Source: Ch67 sp041395845 (GTDB taxonomy: Bacteria > Pseudomonadota > Gammaproteobacteria > Pseudomonadales > Ketobacteraceae). From it: a DNA stretch of 64,000 nt. Shown here piece by piece: positions 35,738-45,324 of this stretch; within the stretch, counting starts at the first letter, position 1; each line of letters starts with the position of its first letter. Made by a program: the position numbers and the translations under genes. The notes under the pieces are model-generated. The model saw only the letters and a list, made by a program, of their open reading frames with translations, was not told where the DNA came from and ran no database searches. The stretch spans positions 372,001 to 436,000 of the forward strand of contig JAWKZS010000001.1 in assembly GCA_041395845.1 (NCBI GenBank), given 5' to 3'.

Positions 35738-36739
35738 ATGGAATTTGGCCTGAGAGAAATACTGATTCTGGTGGGCCTGGTGATTGTGGCCGGTATCCTG
35801 TTCGACGGATATCGCCGCATGCGGCGTGCCCGGATGGGGTCACTGCACAGTGGCCACGAGATTGGCGGTAGCGCCGAAAACGACTGGGAATTCTACAAGG
35901 GCGAATTGCCCAATGGCGGCGCCCGGGTGGTGGGCCTGACCCGTGGCGGGCGGGCGGAAGCACGCCCGGAAGACGATGTGGATCTGGGTGACATGGCTGG
36001 TGATTTCGGCTCTGCCCTGGATGAGCGTCAACCGGCTCACGATGCCGGCGACGATGAGGTGATCAGTGCACCGCGTCCGAGCCGCGATGACCAGCGTGAA
36101 CAGCTGCGCCAGGAAGGCACGGATGCCCACACCCAGTCCGACCTGTTTGCTGACGACGATATCCTGATGGCCGCCCGTGCCGAACAGGATGCGCGCCTGA
36201 GCAGAGCGACCCGTGGCAAGGATAGCCGCAAGGAATCCCGCGCCACCCGCGAACCTGAACGGATTGATGACGAGCCGTCTCTGCCGGCGCCGGATTTCAG
36301 CGAAGTCATTGTCATCAACGTCATGGCCCGCGACAGCGACTTTGCCGGTACTGATCTGCAGCGGGTGCTGGCATCCTGTGGATTCCATCATGGCGACATG
36401 AGCATCTATCACCGTCATGAACAGCACAGTGGCAAAGGTCCCAAGCTGTTCAGCATTGCCAATGTGGTGGAACCCGGCATCTTTGATCTGGATAAAATGG
36501 CGGAGTTTTCCACCCCTGGCATTTGCATGTTCATGAAGCTGCCGGGGCCGAAACGTCCGATTCATGCATTCGACATCATGATGGATTGTGCCCGCAAGAT
36601 TGCCAATCTGCTGGATGCCGACATCAAGGACGAACACCACAATCCGATGCGGCAGCAGACTGCCGAACACTATCGCCAGCGTGTGCTCGACTTCGAACGC
36701 AAGATGCTGGCCTTCCAGGCGGGACAACGCCAGCATTGA
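35738..36739 (+). CDS. zipA: Cell division protein ZipA
   Basis: 333-residue septal protein that tethers FtsZ to the inner membrane. N-terminal membrane helix REILILVGLVIVAGILFDGYRR, then an acidic/Arg-rich linker (about 35-185) and a C-terminal FtsZ-binding domain (about 190-330) including VIVINVMARDSDFAGTDLQ, FSIANVVEPGIFDL and GPKRPIHAFDIMMD. GAGAGG precedes ATG 35738. Position between smc and ligA is conserved. Confidence 0.95.
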   Translation: MEFGLREILILVGLVIVAGILFDGYRRMRRARMGSLHSGHEIGGSAENDWEFYKGELPNGGARVVGLTRGGRAEARPEDDVDLGDMAGDFGSALDERQPAHDAGDDEVISAPRPSRDDQREQLRQEGTDAHTQSDLFADDDILMAARAEQDARLSRATRGKDSRKESRATREPERIDDEPSLPAPDFSEVIVINVMARDSDFAGTDLQRVLASCGFHHGDMSIYHRHEQHSGKGPKLFSIANVVEPGIFDLDKMAEFSTPGICMFMKLPGPKRPIHAFDIMMDCARKIANLLDADIKDEHHNPMRQQTAEHYRQRVLDFERKMLAFQAGQRQH

Positions 36740-36786
36740 TGTAAAACCCCGCATCGGTCGCTGTCGGCCTGATGGCAGCGACCGTG

Positions 36787-36792
36787 TATAAT
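36787..36792 (+). promoter_or_regulatory. Candidate -10 element for ligA
   Basis: TATAAT preceded directly by TG lies 36 bases before the ligA start, in the zipA-ligA gap. The -35 position shows no good match, so internal initiation in the smc-zipA-ligA unit is only suggested. Confidence 0.3.
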
Positions 36793-36828
36793 CCGGCCCA
36801 TATTCCCACCTTCCCACCGGATTGTGCA

Positions 36829-38862
36829 ATGTCTGCGGATAAAGCCCTCGTACAACAGATCGAGCAGCTGCGTGACCAGCTGCGTGAACACAACTATCAC
36901 TATTACGTGCTGGATAATCCGGTAATTCCCGACGTGGAATACGATCGCCTATTCCGCCAGTTGCAGGAACTCGAACGCGCTCATCCGGAATTGATCACCC
37001 GTGATTCTCCCACCCAGCGCGTCGGCGACAAACCACTGGACGAATTTGCCCAGGTGCAGCACCGCGTGCCGATGCTGTCGCTGGATAACGTGTTCAACGA
37101 TGAAGAGCTGGTGGCGTTTGACCGCCGGGTGCGCGAGCGACTGGAGAGCGACGACGAGATTGAATATGTCTGCGAACCCAAACTGGATGGACTCGCCGTC
37201 AGTCTGCGATACGAGAACGGTGAATTCGTCCAGGCGGCAACCCGGGGCGATGGTCAGACCGGCGAAGACATTACCCAGAATATTCGTACCATCCAGTCCA
37301 TTCCCCTACGTCTTCATGGTACAGGCTATCCGGTAACGCTCGAAGTGCGGGGCGAAGTATTCATGCCCAAGGCCGGGTTTGAGGAACTCAATCGCAAGGC
37401 GGCGGAAAAGGGCGACAAGGTCTTTGCCAATCCCCGCAACGCGGCTGCTGGCAGTCTGCGTCAACTGGATCCGCGCATTACCGCGCAGCGGCCACTGGAC
37501 ATGTACTGTTACGGTGTCGGTTACGTGGACGGCGGTGAAATGTCCGATACCCATTTTGGTAATCTGCAGTTGCTGAAACAGTGGGGCCTGCGGGTGAATG
37601 GCGAGATCCGTCTTGCCCGCGGCGTGCAGGCACTGCAGCAGTATCACGATGACATTCTGGCCCGCCGCAACGCGCTGGCGTACGAAATCGATGGCATCGT
37701 CTACAAGGTGAACGCCATCAAACTGCAGAAGGAACTGGGGTTCGTATCCCGCGCACCGCGCTGGGCGACCGCCCACAAGTTTCCCGCGCAGGAAGAAATG
37801 ACACGCCTGCTGGGAGTGGAATTCCAGGTTGGGCGCACCGGTGCCATTACGCCGGTGGCGCGGCTGGAGCCGGTGTTTGTCGGTGGTGTCACGGTGAGCA
37901 ATGCAACCCTGCATAACATGGATGAAGTGACGCGGATGGATGTGCGGGTGGGCGACACCGTGATCGTGCATCGTGCGGGTGATGTCATTCCCAAAGTGGT
38001 GAAAGTCGTGCTGGACAAGCGGCCTGCGGATGCCGCGCCGGTGCACATGCCTGCGCAGTGTCCCGTATGCGGTTCTGACATCATCAAGCCCGAAGGCGAA
38101 GCGATTGCCCGCTGCTCGGGTGGTTTGTATTGCCAGGCCCAGGTCAAGGAAGCGATCAAACATTTCGCGTCGCGCAAGGCGATGGACGTGGAAGGCCTGG
38201 GGGACAAGCTGGTAGAGCAGCTGGTGGATCAGCGCCTGATTGCCCACGTATCCGATTTGTACCGGCTGACCGTCGAGCAGGTGGCGGGCATGGATCGTAT
38301 GGGGCAGAAATCGGCACAGAACCTGATCGACGCGCTGGAAACAAGCAAAACCACCACCTTGCCACGCTTCCTGTTTGCCCTCGGTATCCGCGACGTGGGT
38401 GAGGCAACGGCGCTGACCCTGGCCCAGCATTTTGGCACCCTCGCCAATATTCAGCGTGCAACGGAAGAAGAGCTGCAGCAGGTGCAGGACGTGGGGCCCA
38501 TTGTTGCGAGCCGTATCGCGGCGTTTTTCCAGCAGTCTCACAATCTTGAAATCATCACTGCATTGCAGGCGGCTGGCGTGCACTGGCCTGAACAGGAGCC
38601 GGGTGCGCGCGCAGATGGCGTACTCAATGGCAAGACCTATGTGCTCACCGGTACACTGACGCAGCTGACCCGCGACGAAGCCAAGGATTATCTGCAACAG
38701 TTGGGCGCAAAAGTGGCGGGTAGCGTGTCGAAGAATACAGACGCCGTGGTCGCCGGTGAAAAAGCCGGTTCCAAACTGGCCAAAGCCGAATCACTGGGCG
38801 TTCCAGTGCTGGACGAAGCAGCCTTCATCCAGTTGTTGCGGGAACAGGGAATCGGGATTTGA
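36829..38862 (+). CDS. ligA: NAD-dependent DNA ligase LigA
   Basis: 677 residues. Order: Ia domain (HNYHYYVLDNPVIPDVEYDRL), adenylation domain with the AMP-accepting lysine 118 in CEPKLDGLAVS, OB fold, zinc finger (CPVCGSDI ... RCSGGLYCQAQ), helix-hairpin-helix repeats and a C-terminal BRCT domain (GKTYVLTGTLTQLTRDEAKDYL). Seals nicks during replication and repair using NAD. ATG 36829 gives the usual N-terminus. Likely cotranscribed with zipA and the following gene. Confidence 0.97.
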   Translation: MSADKALVQQIEQLRDQLREHNYHYYVLDNPVIPDVEYDRLFRQLQELERAHPELITRDSPTQRVGDKPLDEFAQVQHRVPMLSLDNVFNDEELVAFDRRVRERLESDDEIEYVCEPKLDGLAVSLRYENGEFVQAATRGDGQTGEDITQNIRTIQSIPLRLHGTGYPVTLEVRGEVFMPKAGFEELNRKAAEKGDKVFANPRNAAAGSLRQLDPRITAQRPLDMYCYGVGYVDGGEMSDTHFGNLQLLKQWGLRVNGEIRLARGVQALQQYHDDILARRNALAYEIDGIVYKVNAIKLQKELGFVSRAPRWATAHKFPAQEEMTRLLGVEFQVGRTGAITPVARLEPVFVGGVTVSNATLHNMDEVTRMDVRVGDTVIVHRAGDVIPKVVKVVLDKRPADAAPVHMPAQCPVCGSDIIKPEGEAIARCSGGLYCQAQVKEAIKHFASRKAMDVEGLGDKLVEQLVDQRLIAHVSDLYRLTVEQVAGMDRMGQKSAQNLIDALETSKTTTLPRFLFALGIRDVGEATALTLAQHFGTLANIQRATEEELQQVQDVGPIVASRIAAFFQQSHNLEIITALQAAGVHWPEQEPGARADGVLNGKTYVLTGTLTQLTRDEAKDYLQQLGAKVAGSVSKNTDAVVAGEKAGSKLAKAESLGVPVLDEAAFIQLLREQGIGI

Positions 38863-38863
38863 T

Positions 38864-39478
38864 ATGTCAGAGTCTGCCCATCACACATTGATAACGCTCA
38901 AGGAAAACCGGTTTTCCATTTTCAGTCTGCTGCTGGTGCTGCTGGCGTTCGGCCTCACGGCGTGGATTGCCTGGCTCAACTGTGCCATGCACCGGTCGGC
39001 CAGTGCCCAGCTGCTACGGGCCCAGCAGTTGCAGGAACGCACCCAGGCGCGTTTGCTGGAGCAGTACAACGCATACCTGGACAAACAGGCCAGTGTTGAG
39101 CGGTTTGAACGCAGTTTTGAAATTCGCCAGCGCTTTTACGCCCAGTTCATGGCCGGGGTTTCAGATGTCTGGCTCAGTGTTAATCGCAAGGATAACAAGG
39201 CACTGGATGCTGCGCTCAACCAGATGGAAAAGTCCTATTTCGGCCTTGAACCCTTTCTGGATGCCGGTGGCCGTCACTATCTGAAAAAGCGTATGGTGAT
39301 GCTGCAGAATCTGGCCAAGCAGCTGGTGGACCCGCGGTATGAATACGAAGGCAATCTGCTGGCGGACAAGCAGACCCTCAATCGCATGAGTGAAGACTTC
39401 CAGGATTATCTCTATCCGTTGCTGTTCGAACCCATAACCCAACAGGATGCAGGCAATGAAAGCACGCAAACTGATTGA
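38864..39478 (+). CDS. Uncharacterised single-pass membrane protein
   Basis: 204 residues. A cytoplasmic N-terminus of about 20 residues leads into one membrane helix (FSIFSLLLVLLAFGLTAWIAWL). The remainder, rich in Gln, Leu and Arg, is largely alpha-helical and probably periplasmic. I do not recognise a named family. It starts one base after the ligA stop and overlaps the next gene by 23 bases, so it is coupled to both. The pairing with a polyphosphate kinase is suggestive but untested. Confidence 0.75.
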   Translation: MSESAHHTLITLKENRFSIFSLLLVLLAFGLTAWIAWLNCAMHRSASAQLLRAQQLQERTQARLLEQYNAYLDKQASVERFERSFEIRQRFYAQFMAGVSDVWLSVNRKDNKALDAALNQMEKSYFGLEPFLDAGGRHYLKKRMVMLQNLAKQLVDPRYEYEGNLLADKQTLNRMSEDFQDYLYPLLFEPITQQDAGNESTQTD

Positions 39479-40307
39479 AGAAAAAATCCAGATAAAAAAG
39501 CTGGCCACCGAGCCTGCCAAGCCGGTAAAAAATCCCAGCAAGAAGATCGACGAGCTGCAGCTGGAATTGTTGCGGGCGCAACTGGCGCTGCTGAAAGACG
39601 GCAAACGCTGCATTGTGATGATGGAGGGAACCGATACCGCAGGAAAAGGTGGCATCATCCGGCGGCTGACCCGTCATCTTGATCCGCGCAGCGCCCACGT
39701 CTGGCCGATCGGTGCACCAGCACGCTGGGAGCAGGCGCGTCATTATCTGTACCGTTTCTGGCAGAAGCTGCCGGAGCCTGGCGAGATCACCATTTTCGAT
39801 CGGTCCTGGTACGGGCGGGTGCTGGTGGAGCGGGTGGAAGGCTTCGCCACCGAGACTGAATGGAAACGCGCCTATCGCGAGCTCAACGAATTCGAACGTC
39901 AGCTCACCGATGATGGTGTCATCCTGATCAAGATTTTTCTGCATCTATCCAAAGAGGCGCAATACAACCGCTTCATGGAGCGGATCAAGGAACCGACCAA
40001 GCGCTGGAAGCTGACGGTCGCCGATCTGAAAAGCCGTCGCTTCTGGAAAGACTATCAGCAGGCTTATGAAGACATGCTGAATAAAACCGCCACCCGCAAC
40101 GCGCCCTGGTATGTGATACCGGCCGATGACAAGGATGCAGCCCGCATCATGGCGCTGACCACCATTGCGGATTGCCTGAAAAAACAGGTGGACCCGGAGC
40201 GGGTCAATCTGCTGGAGCCCGCCGTAATGACGGCCATCATCGAAGAATTTGGCGAAGACGTCCTGCATAATGAACGGGGCTGGAGTGTACGTGGAAAATC
40301 TGATTGA
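39456..40307 (+). CDS. Polyphosphate kinase 2 family protein
   Basis: 283 residues from ATG 39456 (AGGA 8 bases upstream; ATG 39447 is also in frame). PPK2 enzymes phosphorylate nucleotides with polyphosphate. The Walker A is MEGTDTAGKGG, with ITIFDRSWYGRVLVERVEGF as Walker B/lid I and RIKEPTKRWKLTVADLKSR as the lid region, all PPK2 landmarks. Subclass (NDP or NMP preference) cannot be assigned safely. The start overlaps the membrane-protein gene, and the end overlaps the YheU-like gene by 17 bases. Confidence 0.9.
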   Translation: MKARKLIEEKIQIKKLATEPAKPVKNPSKKIDELQLELLRAQLALLKDGKRCIVMMEGTDTAGKGGIIRRLTRHLDPRSAHVWPIGAPARWEQARHYLYRFWQKLPEPGEITIFDRSWYGRVLVERVEGFATETEWKRAYRELNEFERQLTDDGVILIKIFLHLSKEAQYNRFMERIKEPTKRWKLTVADLKSRRFWKDYQQAYEDMLNKTATRNAPWYVIPADDKDAARIMALTTIADCLKKQVDPERVNLLEPAVMTAIIEEFGEDVLHNERGWSVRGKSD

Positions 40308-40536
40308 AGTGCCCTGGTATTCGCTGGCAAGTGATACGTTGACAGCGCTCGTGGAAGAGTTCGTTACCCGTGACGGTACCGATTACGGCGAACAGGAAGT
40401 TGGACTTGAACGCAAGGTGCTGCAGGTGATCAATGGCATCAAGCGCAAGGAATACGTGATCGTGTTTGATGCAGAGCAGGAGTCGGTGCAGATCGTGACG
40501 CGGCAGCAGTGGCTTCAGTTCAGATCATCGAGCTGA
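40291..40536 (+). CDS. YheU-family (UPF0270) small protein
   Basis: 81 residues from GTG 40291, preceded by GGAG. The pattern VPWYSLASDTLTALVEEFV, then RDGTDYGEQEVGLERKV and a final strand VQIVTRQQW, matches YheU/UPF0270. No function is established for the family. It overlaps the PPK2 stop and its last 22 bases overlap the convergent GGDEF/EAL gene. Confidence 0.85.
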   Translation: MENLIEVPWYSLASDTLTALVEEFVTRDGTDYGEQEVGLERKVLQVINGIKRKEYVIVFDAEQESVQIVTRQQWLQFRSSS

Positions 40537-42671
40537 TCGATCCAGCTGCGACGACGGATGAAGTTGGCAAGTCCGTCAGCGTCCAGGGCGGGGCTGAAAT
40601 AGAATCCCTGGATCAGGTCGCAGCGATGCTGGAACAGGAACTGCAATTCCTGTTCGGTTTCCACTCCTTCGGCTACGACTTCCAGACTCAGGTTTTTGCA
40701 GAGTTGAATGATAGCATGGACTACGGCGGCCGATTGCGCGTTACGCACGCAATCGGTGACAAAGCAGCGATCGATTTTCAATGTCGTGAACGGGAAGCGT
40801 GTCAGATAACTGAGTGACGAATATCCGGTACCAAAATCGTCCAGCGCCACTTTCACACCCAGTGAGCGCAGTCCTTCCAGTGTACGCATCACCCGTTGTG
40901 AATCCTCCAGCAACACGGTTTCGGTGATTTCCACTTCCAGCTGGTTGGGAATCAGGCCGTTTTTTTCCAGAGCCTTGCGCACGTCTTCTACCAGGGAACC
41001 GGAGCGGATCTGGATCGGCGACAGGTTGATGGCCGTTCGAATGGGCGGCAGACCCTGCTCATTCCATTGCCGGGTCTGGCGGCACGCTTCGTTCAGCAGC
41101 CACACGCCCAGTTCGTTGATCATGCCGAGTTCTTCCGCCATTGGCACAAACTGGGCTGGGCTGATCATGCCCTTGACCGGATGGCGCCAGCGCAACAGGG
41201 CTTCGACACTGCGCACGTCCCGCTGGCGCAGATGCACCTTGGGCTGGTAGTGCAGCTGTAGTTCGTTGTGACGGATCGCATGACGCAGATCGTTTTCAAT
41301 CGACAGGCGTTCCTTGGATTTGGTGTCGATCTCGCCGGTATAGAAGCGGAAATTATTGCGTCCCTGGGACTTGGCAAACTGCATGGCGGCATTGGCATTG
41401 CGCAGCAACAGCTCACTGCCCTGACCGTTGACCGGATACATGGCGACGCCGGCACTGGCGGTGAGCACAACGGTGCTGCCGCGCAGGGTGAAGGGTGTCC
41501 CCAGCCGTTTCATCATCTTCTGGATCAGCAGAATGATATTGTCGAGTTTGCTGAAGCGGTGCATCAGCACCACAAACTGGTCGCCCTCAAGCCGCGCAAG
41601 TTTGTCGCACAATTCGGTATCGGTAGAGTGGGGATCGATGGCGCCATGGGCAAGCCGGGTACAGTTTGTGTCATCAAAGGCTTGCAGCAAGCGTTGCGAA
41701 ACCTGTTTCAGCAATTCGTCGCCGGCGTCGTAGCCCAGCGAGTTGTTGATGCGGGTGAACAGGTCAATCCCCAATACGACTACCGCCAGCGGATGGCCGG
41801 CCTGTTTGGCCTGCGCAATGGCCAGTTCCAGATGTGCCTTGAAAAACGTGCGGTTGGGCAGGCCGGAAAGGCTGTCGTAGTACGCCAGCTGCAGGATCTG
41901 TTCTTTCGAGGCAATCTCGGCGGTGATGTCGTGCAGGGTACCGATCACGGTGTAGTGGTCGGCATCATGGTTGATGAACTCCGCTTCGTGACGGATGACG
42001 CGGCGACGTCCGCTCAGATCATGAAAAGCATGTTCAAGGGTAATGGTGCCCTGCTGGCGACTGCCCTGTTGCTGGAAGTGTTCTACCAGGGTGCGGCGTT
42101 CGTGTTCCGGCATGACCTGGATAACATCGCGCACGGTGGTGGGATGGTCTGGCTCGAATCCGAGCAGGCGGTTGAATTCCCGCGATACGAACATGTGGCG
42201 ACTCTTGCTGTCCCACTCCCAACTGCCCAGCTGGGCGATCCGCTCGGCGTTTTCCAGACGTTGCTCCCGCTGCCGTAGCGCCTTGAAGGTCTGGCTGGTA
42301 CGCATCAGGTAGCGGATACGCTGTTCCAGAATCACATGATGCAGCGGCTTGGTGATGAAGTCGGTGGCGCCGGCGTCGAACGCCAGCACGATGGATTCCA
42401 CGTCGTCGGCGCGGGTCATGATCATGATGGGGATGTGGGCGCCATGCTCGCGGCTGCGAATGGAGCGACACAGTTCGAAGCCGTTGAGATCGGGCAGGAT
42501 CAGATCGAGCAGCACCAGATCCGGCTTGATCTGATGAAACAGATCGCGGCCGTGCTCGCCGGTTTTGGCTTCCACTACCTTGAAGCCTGCGCTACGCAAG
42601 GTGTCGCACACAGCAAACCGGATGGCGTTGTCGCTATCGACCACCAAGACCGTGTATTCCTGCTGTTCCAT
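40515..42671 (-). CDS. REC-PAS-GGDEF-EAL c-di-GMP regulator
   Basis: 718 residues. Order: receiver (about 5-120, LVLLDLILPDLNGFELCRS), PAS-like region (about 130-255, LGSWEWDSKSRHMFVSREF), GGDEF (about 270-440) and EAL (about 455-710). The GGDEF signature is degenerate (LARLEGDQFVVLM), predicting no cyclase. EAL is intact: VEALLRWRHP, DDFGTGYSSLSYL and a conserved Glu late in the domain (LEVVAEGVET), so phosphodiesterase activity is likely. The start (42671 or GTG 42686) is uncertain. A single gene flanked by convergent yheU-like and a same-strand rhodanese. Confidence 0.9.
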   Translation of the reverse strand: MEQQEYTVLVVDSDNAIRFAVCDTLRSAGFKVVEAKTGEHGRDLFHQIKPDLVLLDLILPDLNGFELCRSIRSREHGAHIPIMIMTRADDVESIVLAFDAGATDFITKPLHHVILEQRIRYLMRTSQTFKALRQREQRLENAERIAQLGSWEWDSKSRHMFVSREFNRLLGFEPDHPTTVRDVIQVMPEHERRTLVEHFQQQGSRQQGTITLEHAFHDLSGRRRVIRHEAEFINHDADHYTVIGTLHDITAEIASKEQILQLAYYDSLSGLPNRTFFKAHLELAIAQAKQAGHPLAVVVLGIDLFTRINNSLGYDAGDELLKQVSQRLLQAFDDTNCTRLAHGAIDPHSTDTELCDKLARLEGDQFVVLMHRFSKLDNIILLIQKMMKRLGTPFTLRGSTVVLTASAGVAMYPVNGQGSELLLRNANAAMQFAKSQGRNNFRFYTGEIDTKSKERLSIENDLRHAIRHNELQLHYQPKVHLRQRDVRSVEALLRWRHPVKGMISPAQFVPMAEELGMINELGVWLLNEACRQTRQWNEQGLPPIRTAINLSPIQIRSGSLVEDVRKALEKNGLIPNQLEVEITETVLLEDSQRVMRTLEGLRSLGVKVALDDFGTGYSSLSYLTRFPFTTLKIDRCFVTDCVRNAQSAAVVHAIIQLCKNLSLEVVAEGVETEQELQFLFQHRCDLIQGFYFSPALDADGLANFIRRRSWIDQLDDLN

Positions 42672-42844
42672 GAGTTTCCGCTGCACGGCGTCACTTCACC
42701 TAAGGCGCTGAAAGCAAACCACTTATGCTTGTTCTTTCAACTAAGTGTAGACCCTGGTGTGAGGGTGCCGGCAAAAAAAGTCCCGTTGCCAGAAAAGGCT
42801 ACAGCCTGAAACTAGACGGACTAGGTTTGCCCGGCTTCGCGGGG

Positions 42845-43222
42845 CTATTTGGCGATGGGACGCTGGTTGGAAGACCACTCCAGCATGTCGCCTTCGAGAT
42901 GATAGAGGTTGCTGTAACCGGCATTGCTCAGGACCGCTTCCGCCAGCCCGGCCCGGCGCCCGGAACGGCAATACACCAGCACGGGCTGATCCCTGGCGGA
43001 GGGAATGTCCTGCAGACGTTGGCCAATCTGGTCATGGGGAATATTGATGGCGCCGGGCACATGCCCGGTGGCAAATTCCGCCGGCGTGCGCACGTCGATC
43101 ACCGTAATCTGCTTTGCGCTGATTTTTTCCCAGGCCTGATCCTGGCTCAGGGAGGCTTTGAATTCCGCCTGGACACTGAGCGGCATGAGGGCAAACAGCA
43201 GACAGACAGCAAAACGTTTCAT
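42845..43222 (-). CDS. Periplasmic rhodanese-like sulfurtransferase
   Basis: 125 residues with a signal peptide (MKRFAVCLLFALMPLSVQA). Single rhodanese domain: ITVIDVRTPAEFATGHVPGAINIP and the active-site loop PVLVYCRSGRRAG with its catalytic Cys. Periplasmic single-domain rhodaneses can move sulfane sulfur to thiophiles; the physiological partner is unknown. AGAGGA precedes ATG 43222. It is close to mnmC, but with a 36-base gap between stop and next start no functional link is implied. Confidence 0.85.
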   Translation of the reverse strand: MKRFAVCLLFALMPLSVQAEFKASLSQDQAWEKISAKQITVIDVRTPAEFATGHVPGAINIPHDQIGQRLQDIPSARDQPVLVYCRSGRRAGLAEAVLSNAGYSNLYHLEGDMLEWSSNQRPIAK

Positions 43223-43258
43223 GATGACATCCTCTGGTCGAACCAAGTTGACGCCACT

Positions 43259-45271
43259 TTAATCCGGCCGACCCTGGCGTTTCAATGCCCGCTGCAGAAA
43301 GCGTGCAGGATGCAGGGCGAAGACTACGTCCCGGTCCACCGGCTGGGGCTCTCCGCTGATGTAGCTTGCCAGGATTTCTGCAGCCAGCGGTGCGCCGGTA
43401 ATTCCCTTGGCACCAAAACCGGTGGTGATATAGAGGCCGGGCAGTAGCGGGCAGGGTGGATAGGTCTGTTTCGCGGGATTGAGGTGGAAGCCCGCGTACT
43501 GTTGCTGGAATCGCGCGACATCCGGCAACGGCCCCACTATCGGCAGGTAATCCGGGGTCTGACAGCGAAAGCCCACCCGGCCGTCCAGCTGTTCCACGGC
43601 GCCGATATCCAGCATTTCCGCCAGTGCCGGCAGGGCTTCGCGCAGCTTGTCCAGGTTTTCGCGGTGATCGTCCATCTGCAGTTCCGGATTGCGGTTGCGC
43701 GGCTGGAAGGTGGCGCCCACGCAATGAAAACCATTGCGCACGGGATTGATATAACCATCGTAATTCAGCGCGTGCTGCAGGATGGAAGATGCAGGTGTCG
43801 CGGGGATATGGCTGACCTGTCCGCGAATCCGCCGTAATGGCAGATGGTCCGCCTGGGGCAGCTGCAGGGCGTCGAAGGTATTGGCCAGTATCACCGCATC
43901 GTAGCCGTCCGGCAGATCGTTGATGTACCAGCGTTCATCGGCCCGCTTGAGTTGTTGCAACGCCGTGTTGGTGGACAACTGAATACGCGGGTGACGGAGC
44001 AGCGCGTGACACAGGGTTGCCGGATTCAGCCAGCCGCCGTTTTTCATCAGAACTGCGCCATTGGTGGTGGAAAATCCCAGTCGTGCGGTTGTGGCGTCGG
44101 CATCCAGCCAGTCCACAATATCACCGGGCCACAAGCCACTGGTGCGCAGTTTTTCCTGGGCCTGCTGTTCGTCTGCGTCGTACGCCAGCTGCAATACGCC
44201 GTTCAGTTGCCAGTCCTGCCCGGGAGCCACCTGTGCGCTTTCGAAAACCTGACGGATGAAGCGGCAGGCATACAGATAGGCACCGATGTAATAGCGGTTC
44301 TGCGCCGTGTCATGCAGGCTGAGTTTGGCATAGGTAATACCGGTGGCATTGCCCGACGCCTGATTTGCAATGGCCGCATTCCGTTCCAGCAGATGTACCT
44401 GCCAGCCCCGTTGCGCCAGTGCGTAGGCCGCACAGCAGCCAGCCAACCCGGCGCCGACAATTGCCACCGTGCCCGGCGGACGGGGCTGGTAATCAACGCG
44501 GAACCAGGGCGCGTCGCTGGCCTTCCATGCGGATGCTGTTTTCGCCGCAGCGGTGAATTGGCCCTTGAGCATGTCGCGCTTGCGGCCATAGCCCGGATGT
44601 TTTTCTACCGTAAAGCCGACGTCACGCAGGCCTCGTTTGACGTCGCCGGCGGCGGTAAAGGTGGCGAATGTGGTGCAGTCATGACTCAGGCGCGCCATCT
44701 GGGCAAACAGTGCCGGTTGCCACATCTGGGGATTGCGCGCCGGTGCGAAACCATCGAGAAACCAGGCATCCACGCAGCCGTCCAGCCGCCGGAAACCCTC
44801 GATGGCATCATCGAAGATCAGTGTCAGCGTCAGTTGTTCGGCAGGAAAATGCAGCCGATGCAGGCCGGGAATCAGCGGCGGATACTGCGCGAGCAGCGTC
44901 TGATGCAGCGGCGCGAACTGTGGCCGCAACGCGCAGGCCTTGTCCAGATCCTCGCGCTGCAGCGGAAACTTTTCCACGCTGACAAAATGCAGATGCTGCC
45001 CCGGTTGTCGCTGCTGCTGCCACAGCTCCCAGGCACAGAAAAAATTCAGACCGGTGCCGAAACCGGTTTCCGCAATGGTGAAACTGCCGGGGGATTGCCA
45101 GTCCGCCCAGCGCTGCGGAAGATTATTCTGTTCAAGAAAGACATAACGGGTTTCCGCCTCACCGTCGTCGCGGGAGAAATACACGTCAGCAAACTGGACA
45201 GATACCGGCGTGGCATCCTGCCAGTCAATGCGGGCGGGTTCGAGGGGTGGTTTTTGGCAATCCTGACTCAT
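43259..45271 (-). CDS. mnmC: Bifunctional tRNA-modification enzyme MnmC
   Basis: 670 residues with both MnmC halves. The N-terminal part (about 1-240) is the SAM methyltransferase domain that finishes 5-methylaminomethyl-2-thiouridine (FTIAETGFGTGLNFFCAWELW, then VDAWFLDGFAPARNPQMW). The C-terminal part is the FAD-dependent oxidoreductase (VAIVGAGLAGCCAAYALAQRG dinucleotide fold near residue 265; YITTGFGAKGITGAPLAAE near the end). Acts at the wobble base of several tRNAs together with MnmE/MnmG. ATG 45271; divergent from the AEC permease. Confidence 0.95.
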   Translation of the reverse strand: MSQDCQKPPLEPARIDWQDATPVSVQFADVYFSRDDGEAETRYVFLEQNNLPQRWADWQSPGSFTIAETGFGTGLNFFCAWELWQQQRQPGQHLHFVSVEKFPLQREDLDKACALRPQFAPLHQTLLAQYPPLIPGLHRLHFPAEQLTLTLIFDDAIEGFRRLDGCVDAWFLDGFAPARNPQMWQPALFAQMARLSHDCTTFATFTAAGDVKRGLRDVGFTVEKHPGYGRKRDMLKGQFTAAAKTASAWKASDAPWFRVDYQPRPPGTVAIVGAGLAGCCAAYALAQRGWQVHLLERNAAIANQASGNATGITYAKLSLHDTAQNRYYIGAYLYACRFIRQVFESAQVAPGQDWQLNGVLQLAYDADEQQAQEKLRTSGLWPGDIVDWLDADATTARLGFSTTNGAVLMKNGGWLNPATLCHALLRHPRIQLSTNTALQQLKRADERWYINDLPDGYDAVILANTFDALQLPQADHLPLRRIRGQVSHIPATPASSILQHALNYDGYINPVRNGFHCVGATFQPRNRNPELQMDDHRENLDKLREALPALAEMLDIGAVEQLDGRVGFRCQTPDYLPIVGPLPDVARFQQQYAGFHLNPAKQTYPPCPLLPGLYITTGFGAKGITGAPLAAEILASYISGEPQPVDRDVVFALHPARFLQRALKRQGRPD

Positions 45272-45292
45272 GGGGGCGGCAACGGCTTCGGC

Positions 45293-45298
45293 TATAAT
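45293..45298 (+). promoter_or_regulatory. Candidate -10 element for the AEC permease gene
   Basis: TATAAT in the mnmC-AEC gap, 26 bases before ATG 45325. No convincing -35 at the right distance. Confidence 0.35.
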
Positions 45299-45324
45299 GC
45301 AGTGAATTCTAAGGAACCCCCGAC

